Positions 7,229 through 15,468 of a DNA stretch of 32,180 nt are shown piece after piece. The notes under the pieces were generated by a model that was not told the DNA's origin, searched no databases, and saw only the letters and a list, made by a program, of their open reading frames with translations. A program made the translations under genes and the position numbers. This stretch comes from JBGPOS01 sp041488155 (GTDB lineage: Bacteria > Chloroflexota > Dehalococcoidia > Tepidiformales > Tepidiformaceae). Location: assembly GCA_041488155.1 (NCBI GenBank), contig JBGPOS010000044.1, positions 1 through 32,180 on the forward strand, given 5' to 3'. Numbering within the stretch: position 1 is the first letter of the stretch; each line of letters opens with the position of its first letter.

Positions 7229-7825
7229 TCACCCGCGAACGGAGGATAGCTTCCGGTGGACTGACACTGCGTAGTCGTTGCCGTCGTTCCAGACGCGTCT
7301 GTGCCACGTCGACCATCGTTCGGCGAACGCGAGTCCCGCGTTGGTCGCGATCTGGTCGTATCGTTGAAGGCTCAGTCGCCCCGGTAAGATCTGAAAGCCG
7401 GCCACCAGCAGTCCGTCCTCGCGGAGGTGGAGCGCCAGGTTCTCGACAACCATGCTCTCGCTCCCCGGAGCGAGGAAGATCATCACGTTGCCAGCCATCA
7501 GAATCGCGTCAAACGACCGGCCGAGGCGAACCGTCGCCAGATCAGCGACGTGCCAGAAGACAGCGGGGGCTTTGCGTCCTGCGGTGGCAAGCATTTCTGG
7601 ATCGATGTCCACGCCGACAACATCGACTCCTCGGCGGGCGAGTTCGCGACCGACACGCCCCGTTCCGCAGCCCGCATCGAGGACGGACCCTGGACCCAGA
7701 CTCTCGATGAAATCCGCTTCGCCGTGGACGTTCTCGCCGGCCGCAGCTCGGCGCTCGTAGGTCGCGTCATAAGCGTCGCCCGACACGCTCCGCGCTTGCA
7801 GCCAGCGATTCGATTCTTGCGTCAC
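7229..7825 (-). CDS. Class I SAM-dependent methyltransferase
   Basis: This is a small (198-aa) cytosolic methyltransferase with a Rossmann fold. Motif I is SVLDAGCGTGRVGRELARRG, followed by an acidic end of beta-2 in VVGVDID, which would bind the S-adenosylmethionine ribose. FDAILMAGNVMIFL is the motif II/III region. I prefer GTG 7825, read as the Val of VTQESNRW, because GAAGG lies 8 bases upstream. An alternative GTG at 7891 adds 22 residues but has no clear ribosome-binding site. The substrate is unknown. The upstream gene on the same strand is a terminase small subunit more than 180 bp away, so an operon with it is uncertain. Confidence 0.8.
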   Translation of the reverse strand: MTQESNRWLQARSVSGDAYDATYERRAAAGENVHGEADFIESLGPGSVLDAGCGTGRVGRELARRGVDVVGVDIDPEMLATAGRKAPAVFWHVADLATVRLGRSFDAILMAGNVMIFLAPGSESMVVENLALHLREDGLLVAGFQILPGRLSLQRYDQIATNAGLAFAERWSTWHRRVWNDGNDYAVSVHRKLSSVRG

Positions 7826-8013
7826 TTGAGCAACCTTCGGCGCCGAGCCATATGCCCCCCGGGTCTTACGACCATACCGCGACGACGTCACCTGCAGAAA
7901 GCACCGATGGCGCGCCTAGTCCTGCAACGCGGGTGAAGAACGCACAGTGGGCTCCCTGCACGATGACCTGATGGCGCCGGACGTCCCGCCAGGCTCCCCG
8001 ACGTCGCCGACGT

Positions 8014-8505
8014 CTATCTCAGAACCGGCCGTACGATGAGCGTCGGCTTCCTTCGCGGCACCTTCAGATTCTGCGCCAGGGTACGCTCGTGGAGGAACGT
8101 CACGCCCAGCCGTAGCTGGGCTAGAGGCGTCATCCCGAACGCCTCCTCGGCCTTCGCGATCTCCTCGTTCAGTTCGCGGACCTGGCGCCAGACCGGGTGC
8201 GACATCACCTGCTGGTGCGACCCCTTGACGAGTGGATGCTTCGCGTAGATCTCCCAGAGCTTCTCGCGCTGGTCCAGACACCTCGCCCAGTGCCGGAGAC
8301 GAGGCCCGTGGGCATCCATCTCCACCGTGTTGGAGACAGGCGAGTGGAAGAACCCACACCAGGCGGCGAGGGCGTACTCGCCAAGCCCTTCGGGAGGCGC
8401 AGGGATGCCCGCCGGCACCTTCGCTGGCAGCACCGTGAGGGCCTTCACTCGGTCTCCTCTGCGGAAGACAAGTTCGTCAGGGTGCTTCTGTCGTTTGCCG
8501 GCCAT
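8014..8505 (-). CDS. P27-family phage terminase small subunit, isolated
   Basis: This 163-aa protein resembles small terminase subunits of the P27 family, which recognise phage DNA and load it onto the large packaging subunit. The start ATG 8505 gives a basic MAGKRQKHPDEL opening, then a Pro-rich IPAPPEGL segment and a helical core with a WARCLDQREKLWEIY-type helix. The family-like stretch KGSHQQVMSHPVW comes next, and finally FGMTPLAQLRLG, the usual GLTP.AR.RL motif near the C-terminus. Oddly, no large terminase, portal or capsid gene adjoins it. It is an orphan, either a prophage relic or a captured gene. The ribosome-binding site is weak. Identity is from motif recognition and could be wrong in detail. 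Confidence 0.68.
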   Translation of the reverse strand: MAGKRQKHPDELVFRRGDRVKALTVLPAKVPAGIPAPPEGLGEYALAAWCGFFHSPVSNTVEMDAHGPRLRHWARCLDQREKLWEIYAKHPLVKGSHQQVMSHPVWRQVRELNEEIAKAEEAFGMTPLAQLRLGVTFLHERTLAQNLKVPRRKPTLIVRPVLR

Positions 8506-8905
8506 GCAACTTGTTCAACCATCCTGCACGCGAGAAAAAGGAGCGGAAGGGGGTCCTGAGACCCCGCTGACTCCTAGAGATTCTGACCGCCGGCCGGTCC
8601 CCCCTTGAACGACGAGAGCGCCGCCTCCTTACTCATGGGAGCGGCGCTCGCTGGCACTCAGCAGGTGTTGCTAACGCCATTATACCCCGAGGCCGCGATC
8701 ATGGTGTCGCGCCACGCACGATGTGGGGCGGACTCAAACGGTGAACGCATCACCTTTTTCGAGCGAGACGAAACTACTCGTGAACGATAGGGTGGTGGCG
8801 TGCGGGCGGCAGCAGACTTCCCGCAAGTGTCCCCCCGCCGTGTATCGTCGCCCCGTCGCCGGCGGTATCCTCCGGAACTGTAGAACCGCTCGTGCAGGAC
8901 CATGG
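8506..8905. other. 400-bp non-coding stretch with stem-loops and a leftward -10 box
   Basis: I see no convincing gene here. On the minus strand a perfect TATAAT (8684-8679) stands out in otherwise GC-rich DNA, pointing toward the terminase gene. Downstream of it on that strand lie a 9-bp stem (8616-8624 with 8641-8649), a GGCCGG-rich palindrome near 8588-8598, and a 6-bp GGGGTC/GACCCC stem (8550-8565) followed 10 nt later by five T residues (8539-8535). No good -35 match sits 16-18 bases upstream of the TATAAT. 8690-8905 holds only the upstream region of the next plus-strand gene. Confidence 0.4.
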
Positions 8906-10636
8906 ATGACAGCTAGCGTTCGAGAGCAGCCGCCCGGTGGCTATTGGCGACGAGAAGCGAGCCACTATCCAGAGCCGCTGTCACCGATGATGAGCGACTA
9001 CCTTCTGCCGATCGTCGCGGAGTCGTTCCGGCGACAGTTCGCTGAGTTCGGCGGCCTGTTGGAGACGATGGAGATCCGGGAGATCGGAGGTTGGGCGTAC
9101 AACCGTCTCGTGCCTCGCGGCGGGAAGGACCGGCGCGTCCCGCCCGGTTGGGTGATGTGGCTCGCCGTCCGCACCCTGCCCTCTCTGCGCCGCATGGTCG
9201 GTGAGACCGCGCGAGCCTACCGGGACCGCCGGTATCTCGAAGACTTGGAGAAGTGGTATAGCGAGTGGCGCGACGACCAGAAGGCTCGCATCGCGGCGAT
9301 TCGAGCGGTCGACCTGCGCGCCCTTCCCGACGTTTCCTTGGGTGCGCACACCGCATCCACGTTCGCCTTCGCGGCGATGAGCTTCGACCGCCACCTGCGG
9401 CTGGGAGGCGCTCCCAGTCTGGCGTTAACGGAACTGGTGTTCACCTGCGAGGAGCTGCTCGGCTGGGGGGAGCAAGAGTCCCTCCGATTGCTGCAAGGGC
9501 TCTCGCCCACGTCAACCCTTCCGGCGGCCCAGCTCGCCCCGCTCGCGCGCCTGGTCAGCACGCATCCGGCGATCGGCGCTCTCCTCGAGACCGCCGACGG
9601 CGACGCCCTTGGAAAGCTCAGGAAGGCCGCTCCAGAGTTCACGGCGGCGTTCGATGCCTATCAGCTCGAGTTCGGCTGCCGGGCGCTCCGTTACGAATTG
9701 GCAGCGACCACCCTGGAGGAGGTACCGGAGGTAACGCTCAAGCTCGTCTACGACCAGGCAATTGGTGTCTATGATCCCGAACAGGAGCGCTCTGCATCGG
9801 CGGCTCTGCGTCAGGAGGCACTGCAGGACGCCCGTCGCGCGCTGGATGGCCGGCCCGGGGATCTGGCGCGTTTCAGCCAAGTTCTCGGCGACGCGGAACG
9901 CTTCTACCCGCTACGCGAGGAGAACGAGTTCTGGACGGTGAGCATTCCCCTTGCCCTTCAGCGGTTCGCCGCGTTGGAAGTCGGGCGGCGGCTTGCGGGC
10001 CGGGGCGTCCTCGCCGAACGAGACGATGTCTTCTTCTTGACTGTTGACGAGGCGCTGGCGGCTCTCGCTCACGGCGGCGACCGCCAAGCCAAAGTGGCTG
10101 AGCGCCGGGCTGCACAAGATTGGGCGCTGGCTCATCCCGGTCCGCCAAGCTACGGGAGAGACCCTGGCCTTCCCCCGCTTGGAGCTCTGCCGCGAGAAGC
10201 GGCCCAGGTCTTTCGAGGCATGCTCTGGCTGGCAGACCGCATCTTTGGCCAGGAGAGTGGCGCCCGGCGCCAGACGAGCGGGTCGCCGATCAACGGGACG
10301 CCGGCCTCGCCGGGCCAGTACACCGGCACCGCACGCATCCTCCTCCGCGAGGAAGAGTTTGGGAGGCTCCAGCTCGGTGACGTGCTCGTTTGTCCGATCA
10401 CCTCCCCGGTGTGGTCGGTGCTGTTCCCTAATGTCGGCGCGCTCGTCACGGACTCGGGAGGCATCCTTTCACACCCAGCGATCATTGCGCGTGAGTACGG
10501 CATCCCCGCCGTGGTCGCCACTGGAAATGCCACGGAGGTGATCCGTGACGGAGACCGAGTGAGCGTCGACGGAACGCGTGGGCTCGTCACCGTCTTGCCC
10601 GCCGACTCGGCTAAGGGAGAGACTGAGTTGGCCTAA
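8906..10636 (+). CDS. PEP-utilizing-enzyme mobile (phosphohistidine) domain protein lacking an ATP-grasp domain
   Basis: This 576-aa protein ends in the swivelling phosphohistidine domain found in PEP synthase, pyruvate phosphate dikinase and rifampin phosphotransferase. The signature TDSGGILSHPAIIAREYGIP contains the likely phosphoacceptor His523. The ~450 residues before it are helical and resemble the linker region of such enzymes, with an FFLTVDEALAAL stretch. No ATP-grasp nucleotide-binding domain is present, whereas full enzymes carry about 300 further residues for it. It may need a separate ATP-grasp partner, or may have lost phosphotransfer and kept a regulatory role. I chose ATG 8906, with AGGA 6 bases upstream; the in-frame extension back to 8723 is Arg/Cys-rich and does not look like part of this protein. 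It converges with the 6-phosphogluconate dehydrogenase gene. Confidence 0.75.
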   Translation: MTASVREQPPGGYWRREASHYPEPLSPMMSDYLLPIVAESFRRQFAEFGGLLETMEIREIGGWAYNRLVPRGGKDRRVPPGWVMWLAVRTLPSLRRMVGETARAYRDRRYLEDLEKWYSEWRDDQKARIAAIRAVDLRALPDVSLGAHTASTFAFAAMSFDRHLRLGGAPSLALTELVFTCEELLGWGEQESLRLLQGLSPTSTLPAAQLAPLARLVSTHPAIGALLETADGDALGKLRKAAPEFTAAFDAYQLEFGCRALRYELAATTLEEVPEVTLKLVYDQAIGVYDPEQERSASAALRQEALQDARRALDGRPGDLARFSQVLGDAERFYPLREENEFWTVSIPLALQRFAALEVGRRLAGRGVLAERDDVFFLTVDEALAALAHGGDRQAKVAERRAAQDWALAHPGPPSYGRDPGLPPLGALPREAAQVFRGMLWLADRIFGQESGARRQTSGSPINGTPASPGQYTGTARILLREEEFGRLQLGDVLVCPITSPVWSVLFPNVGALVTDSGGILSHPAIIAREYGIPAVVATGNATEVIRDGDRVSVDGTRGLVTVLPADSAKGETELA

Positions 10637-10730
10637 CCCTGACGCCCGAGCCGCCTAAGGAAGCGCGACGGCGCAAACGGTGGCGCCCTACAGCTTCACC
10701 GCTTGAGTCCGCCGCAGTTCGTGTCGACGA

Positions 10731-11648
10731 CTACCGTCTTCCTCCTAAGGATTCGGTCGCTAGATGAACCGGGTGACCACCGTAACCATGCCGCAAGAGT
10801 GCTACTGCCTTCGCCGCAGGCCAGTCGAGGTCGCGATACTCCATTAGAGCGGCCTGGGCGTCGCTGATAACGGGTGTGGGGATGTCCCGATCCAGCGCCC
10901 AGGCAAGCACCCACTTCACTTCCTGTGTGTCCTCGACGTAGGTGGAAAGTCTGCTTAAGTCGGGAGTCGACTGAAGTGCGTCGGCCATCAATTCGATGAG
11001 CCAACTGCGGATGACGGAACCGTGGTTCCAGTTCCTCAGGAGGGCGACGAGATCCAGCTCAAAGCCAGAACGCTGGAGCAGCTCGACACCTTCAGCGATC
11101 GCCTGGACCATGCCGAACTCGATGGCGTTATGGATGAGTTTGGTGAAGTGGCCCGTTCCCGGAGCGCCGACGAACAGCGTCGCCTCGTCGTCCGCCGAAA
11201 GGTCTTTGAGGATCGGTTCGATAACCTTGTAGGCGTCTGGGTCGCCACCGACCATGAAGCAGGCACCGTGGCGCGCTCCGCTCACCCCGCCGCTTGTGCC
11301 CATGTCGAGGAAACGGATGCCGGTTTCGGCGAAGGTCGCGTGGCGTCGCTGCGAATCTGACCAATGCGAGTTCCCGCCGTCGACCAGGATGTCGCCTGAC
11401 GCCAAGAGCGGTCGAAGGTTCTCGCAGGCGGCCTCGGTTGGCTCCCCGTGTGGTACATAGAGGAAGATCACCCTTGGGAAGGGCAAGCTGGACACAAGCG
11501 CAGCCAGCGAATCGACCACTGCGAGCCCGTCGTGCAGCAGGCTCGGGTCCGGGTGGACGTCGTACCCTACGACCTCGTGGCCTTTGTCGATCGCGTCACG
11601 CGAGAGATTCGCGCCCATGCGCCCAAGACCGACAACTCCAATTTTCAT
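10731..11648 (-). CDS. gnd: 6-phosphogluconate dehydrogenase (decarboxylating), short form
   Basis: This 305-aa enzyme oxidises and decarboxylates 6-phosphogluconate to ribulose 5-phosphate. The N-terminal Rossmann motif is GVVGLGRMGANL. Beta-2 ends in VVGYDVHPD, and the acidic residue suggests NAD+ rather than NADP+. Other conserved parts are VDGGNSHWSDSQRR, the GTSGGVSGA substrate loop, and the catalytic GTGHFTKLIHNAIEFG with its Lys and Asn. The length fits the short, ~300-residue YqeC/GntZ-like form rather than the 470-residue form. ATG 11648 has GGGAGG six bases upstream; ATG 11654, two codons earlier, directly abuts that site. The gene is divergent from the glucose-dehydrogenase gene, with a 101-bp shared control region. 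Confidence 0.92.
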   Translation of the reverse strand: MKIGVVGLGRMGANLSRDAIDKGHEVVGYDVHPDPSLLHDGLAVVDSLAALVSSLPFPRVIFLYVPHGEPTEAACENLRPLLASGDILVDGGNSHWSDSQRRHATFAETGIRFLDMGTSGGVSGARHGACFMVGGDPDAYKVIEPILKDLSADDEATLFVGAPGTGHFTKLIHNAIEFGMVQAIAEGVELLQRSGFELDLVALLRNWNHGSVIRSWLIELMADALQSTPDLSRLSTYVEDTQEVKWVLAWALDRDIPTPVISDAQAALMEYRDLDWPAAKAVALLRHGYGGHPVHLATESLGGRR

Positions 11649-11749
11649 CGCCATCCTCCCGGTCTCCGATCGAGACCCGCTTTCAGTCTCGCGCATCGCG
11701 TCTCGGCTCTTTACCGACCGCTCACCCGAGCGAGCTAGGGTGAACGGGC
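11649..11749. promoter_or_regulatory. Divergent intergenic control region
   Basis: These 101 bp separate gnd (minus) from the glucose-dehydrogenase-like gene (plus) and must carry signals for both. I can see the gnd ribosome-binding site (GGGAGG on the minus strand, 11655-11660). I cannot pick out convincing -35/-10 pairs or a clear operator palindrome. Joint regulation of the two sides is plausible from layout only. Confidence 0.35.
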
Positions 11750-12844
11750 ATGAAGGTACTCACTGTTGTTCCAGGCATCCCAGGTGTGCACCTGACCGAA
11801 CGTCCCGAGCCCAATCTGTCCCGGCCGGATGATGTCCTCCTCGATGTGCTCGAGGTCGGAATTTGCGGTACTGACCGCGACGAAGCCAACGGTGGTCGCG
11901 CGGACCCGCCACCGGGCGTCAACGACCTGGTCATCGGCCACGAGATGATCGGTCGGGTCACCGCCGTCGGGAGCGCCGTGACGACTGTGCGGCCGGGAGA
12001 CTACGCTGCCCTCACGGTGCGGCGGCCCTGCCCGGGTTGCCCCTCCTGCGACTCAGGCCGACCCGACATGTGCTTCACCGGTGACTACACGGAGCGTGGG
12101 ATCAAGGGGGCTGACGGCTACCAGGCTGAGCAGGTCGCAGAGCGAGAGCAGTACGTCGTGACAATACCGGCAAGCCTCGCCCAGGTCGGCGTGCTGGTGG
12201 AGCCGCTCTCTGTCGGCGAGAAGGCGATCGAGGAAACCTTCCTCGTCCAGACATCCCGGTTGGCCGGCATCACCTCGGCAAAACCTGTGGCTCTTGTCGC
12301 CGGACTGGGTCCTGTCGGGCTCCTCGCTGCCCTTGCGTTGCGGCTGCGAGGTGTGCGGGTCCTCGGCCTGGATGTTGTCGACGCAGCCAGCGAGCGTGCT
12401 CGCCTGGTGACAGACCTCGGCGGTGAGTATGTCGACGGCCGTTCCACCCATCCAGACGACCTGCGCAGCCGATTCGGCCAGATTGACGTGATCTTTGAAG
12501 CCACCGGCGTCCCGTCTCTGGAGTTCGATCTGGTTGCGGCGCTTGCGCTGAACGGGATCTACGTGCTCACCGGCATCGCCTCGGGCAGCCGCCCGGTGAC
12601 TGTGGATGGGGCAACGTTGATGCGCGGTCTGGTGCTGGGGAACCGGCTGATGCTGGGGAGCGTTAATGCCAGTCACCATCACTTCCAGGCTGCCGTCGCC
12701 GACCTCGAGCAAGCGGAGCGTCGCTGGCCCGGACTGGTGGCGCGGCTCATCACCGGTCGCCACAGGCCCGAAGAGTCCTCGAAGGCGTTCGCGGAGCATC
12801 CCGATGATCCAGGAATCAAGACGGTGATCCAGTGGCAGAGCTAG
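11750..12844 (+). CDS. Zinc-containing medium-chain dehydrogenase, glucose 1-dehydrogenase-like
   Basis: This 364-aa alcohol-dehydrogenase-superfamily enzyme is of the glucose dehydrogenase type, oxidising an aldose to its lactone. GICGTDRDE (residues 38-46) and GHEMIG (about 64-69) supply catalytic-zinc ligands. The cluster CPGCPSCDSGRPDMC gives four cysteines for a structural zinc. GLGPVGLLAALALR is the nucleotide-binding Gly motif, and beta-2 ends in LGLDVVD; the Asp hints at NAD+ use. The substrate assignment rests on the pattern of the catalytic domain and on neighbours: a glucoamylase overlaps its 3' end and a 6-phosphogluconate dehydrogenase is divergent. Another sugar or polyol is possible. 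ATG 11750 is the only sensible start. Confidence 0.83.
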   Translation: MKVLTVVPGIPGVHLTERPEPNLSRPDDVLLDVLEVGICGTDRDEANGGRADPPPGVNDLVIGHEMIGRVTAVGSAVTTVRPGDYAALTVRRPCPGCPSCDSGRPDMCFTGDYTERGIKGADGYQAEQVAEREQYVVTIPASLAQVGVLVEPLSVGEKAIEETFLVQTSRLAGITSAKPVALVAGLGPVGLLAALALRLRGVRVLGLDVVDAASERARLVTDLGGEYVDGRSTHPDDLRSRFGQIDVIFEATGVPSLEFDLVAALALNGIYVLTGIASGSRPVTVDGATLMRGLVLGNRLMLGSVNASHHHFQAAVADLEQAERRWPGLVARLITGRHRPEESSKAFAEHPDDPGIKTVIQWQS

Positions 12845-15240
12845 GGCCCGAACCCACCCCGGCCGATGCGCCGGGCTGGCCGGGAATGGAGCCCCGCTGG
12901 ACGAGCAGCGCCAAGACCGGTCTGGGAACGTCCGCGAGTGCCTCCAGCCGGGTCTGGTTCACCCTTTCGCACGGCATCATCAATGAGGTCTACTTCCCGA
13001 GCGTCGACATCGCCAACACGAGAGATTTTGGCTTTCTGGTTGCCGACGGCGATTCGTACTTCTCAGAGGAGAAGCGCGATTGCGACAGCGAAGTCCAGCT
13101 CATTGCGCCGGGGGTACCAGGGATTCGCGTCAAGAACACCGCCCGCGACGGGCAGTACTCGATCGAAAAGACGATCATTACCCACCCTCACATTGACGCC
13201 CTTCTCCAGCGGGTGCGCTTCTCGCCCGGCACGCCCGGACAGCGTCTTTACGCGTTGCTTGCGCCGCACATTGGGAATCGGGGGCGAGGAAACGACGCAT
13301 GGGTCGGCGACTACAAGGGCATGCCCATGCTCTTTGCGCGCCGCGGCTCCACCAGCATGGCGCTGGCCTGCTCCTCGTCCTTCCGCGCGATGAGCGTCGG
13401 CTACGTGGGGAGCTCGGATGGCTGGCAGGACATCTCCGCCCATCGACGGATGACCTGGCGGTTCGAGCGGGCAACTGACGGCAACATCGCGCTGACCGCG
13501 GAGATAGACCTTGGCTCGTCAGACAGCGAGTTCGTCCTCGCCCTCGGCTTCGGGGCAACACCAGAGGAGGCCGGGCAAGTCGCGCGCCTCTCCATAGAGC
13601 AGTCGTTCGAGCACCTGAGCCAGCATTTCATCGACGAGTGGCTCGTCGCCTCCCTGGATGACCACCGGCGGCGAGAGACCCCCCCGCCGGCTGGTTCCCT
13701 GGTCCCGATCAGTCTCGCTGTCCTGCGCGCGCACGAGTCAAAGCGCGTCCGTGGTGGCTTCGTCGCCAGCCTCTCCATCCCCTGGGGGAACAGCCGGGGC
13801 GATGATGAGCTCGGGGGATACCACCTCGTTTGGCCGCGCGACCTCGTCGAAACGGCCGGCGGTCTGCTCGCCGGGGGCGATACCGGGGCGGCTCGCCGGG
13901 CCTTCCACTACCTGGTTGCGACACAGGACGAAGACGGTCATTGGCCTCAAAACATGTGGCTGGACGGGACGCCTTTCTGGTCCGGCATCCAGATGGACGA
14001 AATCGCCTTCCCTATCCTCCTCGCGGATCAGCTCAGGCGAGCTGATGCGCTCGGCAGCGTCGACCCCTGGCCCACGGTGCGTAAAGCCGCTTCGTACCTC
14101 GTGCGTAACGGCCCTGTCACCCCGCAGGACCGGTGTGAGGAGGACCCGGGTTACTCGCCGTTCACCCTTGCCGTCGAGGTCGCCGCCCTGGTTGTCGCCG
14201 CTGACTTCGCTGATCGCGCTGGTGCGCCTGCCGAGGCGGCGTATCTCCGAGAGACCGCCGATTCCTGGAACGCCAGCATCGAGCGCTGGACCTACGCGGT
14301 CGACACCGACCTTGCTCGGTCGCTGGGGATCGAAGGGTATTACGTCCGGATCGCCCCGGAGGTTGAGGATGGGGCGCCGGCGATGGCGCGCCGAGTGGTT
14401 CAATTGAAGAACCGGCCATCGCAATCTGCTGCCGAGACCGCTGGCGCGATCGTCAGTCCGGACGCTCTGGCCCTGGTCCGATTTGGCCTACGCCGGCCCG
14501 ACGACCCTCGGATCCTGTCAACGGTCACCGCCATCGATGCGACCCTGAAGGCAGAAACAGCCAATGGCCCTGTTTGGCACCGCTACGGCGGCGACGGGTA
14601 CGGCGAACACGAGGACGGTAGCTCCTTCGATGGGACCGGTGTCGGACGTGGATGGCCGCTTTTGGCTGGGGAGCGAGGTCACTACGAACTCGCCGCAGGC
14701 CACCACTCGGCCGCCGAAGCGCTGCTCGCCACCATGGCCCGCCAGACCTCCGAAGGTGGCCTGATCCCCGAACAGGTTTGGGACGCGCCGGACATCCCTG
14801 AGCGTGAGCTCTTCAATGGGAAGCCAGCCGGATCCGCCATGCCGCTCGCCTGGGCGCACGCTGAGTACCTCAAGCTGGCGCGTTCGTTGGCCGATCGCGC
14901 CGTCTTCGATGCTCCCCAGCAGGCCGTGCAGCGCTACTCAGTCGAACAGGTTGGGTCGGACCTCATCCCATGGCGATTCAACAACAAATGCAGATCCCTC
15001 ACCCGGGGCCTCCGGCTGCGTGTCGAAACGCTCGCCCCGGCTACCGTGGTCTGGACGCCCGACGCCTGGACGACGCAGGAGTCCGTTCAATCACGAGACA
15101 CGGGGCTCGGAGTTCACCTCGTTGACCTGGGAACAGAAGCGTTGGAAGAGGGGCGTACGATCGAGTTCACCTTCTGCTGGCCTGAACCCGGCACCTGGCA
15201 AGGTGGAAATTTCTGCGTCACGGTGGTGGTAGCGAGCTAG
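12832..15240 (+). CDS. GH15 glucoamylase / glucodextranase-like glycoside hydrolase
   Basis: This 802-aa exo-acting hydrolase should release glucose from alpha-1,4 (or 1,6) glucans. The N-terminal beta-domain (about residues 20-280) opens with the conserved PRWTSSAKTGLGTS and RVWFTLSHGIINEVYFP. The (alpha/alpha)6 barrel follows, with HLVWPRDLVETAGG (near residue 333) and HWPQNMWLDGTPFWSGIQMD. The two-Glu region includes GLIPEQVWD (near residue 645), typical of the GH15 catalytic base. A C-terminal beta-domain of about 100 residues is present. No signal peptide or membrane anchor is visible, so it probably works in the cytosol on glycogen-derived dextrins. GTG 12832 overlaps the dehydrogenase gene by 13 bp and is supported because the conserved GWPG...RWTSSAK segment starts before the next Met at 12886. 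Confidence 0.92.
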   Translation: MAELGPEPTPADAPGWPGMEPRWTSSAKTGLGTSASASSRVWFTLSHGIINEVYFPSVDIANTRDFGFLVADGDSYFSEEKRDCDSEVQLIAPGVPGIRVKNTARDGQYSIEKTIITHPHIDALLQRVRFSPGTPGQRLYALLAPHIGNRGRGNDAWVGDYKGMPMLFARRGSTSMALACSSSFRAMSVGYVGSSDGWQDISAHRRMTWRFERATDGNIALTAEIDLGSSDSEFVLALGFGATPEEAGQVARLSIEQSFEHLSQHFIDEWLVASLDDHRRRETPPPAGSLVPISLAVLRAHESKRVRGGFVASLSIPWGNSRGDDELGGYHLVWPRDLVETAGGLLAGGDTGAARRAFHYLVATQDEDGHWPQNMWLDGTPFWSGIQMDEIAFPILLADQLRRADALGSVDPWPTVRKAASYLVRNGPVTPQDRCEEDPGYSPFTLAVEVAALVVAADFADRAGAPAEAAYLRETADSWNASIERWTYAVDTDLARSLGIEGYYVRIAPEVEDGAPAMARRVVQLKNRPSQSAAETAGAIVSPDALALVRFGLRRPDDPRILSTVTAIDATLKAETANGPVWHRYGGDGYGEHEDGSSFDGTGVGRGWPLLAGERGHYELAAGHHSAAEALLATMARQTSEGGLIPEQVWDAPDIPERELFNGKPAGSAMPLAWAHAEYLKLARSLADRAVFDAPQQAVQRYSVEQVGSDLIPWRFNNKCRSLTRGLRLRVETLAPATVVWTPDAWTTQESVQSRDTGLGVHLVDLGTEALEEGRTIEFTFCWPEPGTWQGGNFCVTVVVAS

Positions 15241-15468
15241 ACCACGCCGCGCGGCCTACACAACGGCCTCCCCCCGACGCCTGTCCCGAGGGCCACGCCC
15301 CCGAGGTCGAGGACGATTCGTCACCACCGACTAACTCGTCACCAGCACCAACCGACGTCCGCGCAGCCGGCTCTCTCGAGGGGCCGCGCTCGTTCGCCCG
15401 CGTTATTGCCAAACCGCTGCCGACGCGCCTGGGGTCCAAGAAACGCCGCAATGCCGAGCAGAGTCCAG

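Noticed and set aside
7916..8359. 147-codon minus-strand frame overlapping the terminase gene
   Set aside because: It is a shadow of the terminase gene in another frame, Arg/Pro/Gly-rich and without structure.
8651..8674. CIRCE-like element CTGGCACTC ... TGTTGCTAA
   Set aside because: The arms match the HrcA operator only partly, and the spacer is 6 instead of 9 bases. No heat-shock gene is nearby.
15241..15468. Bidirectional terminator between the glucoamylase and LLM genes
   Set aside because: The genes converge, so one is expected, but I found no stem longer than a few base pairs and no T-tract in either direction.
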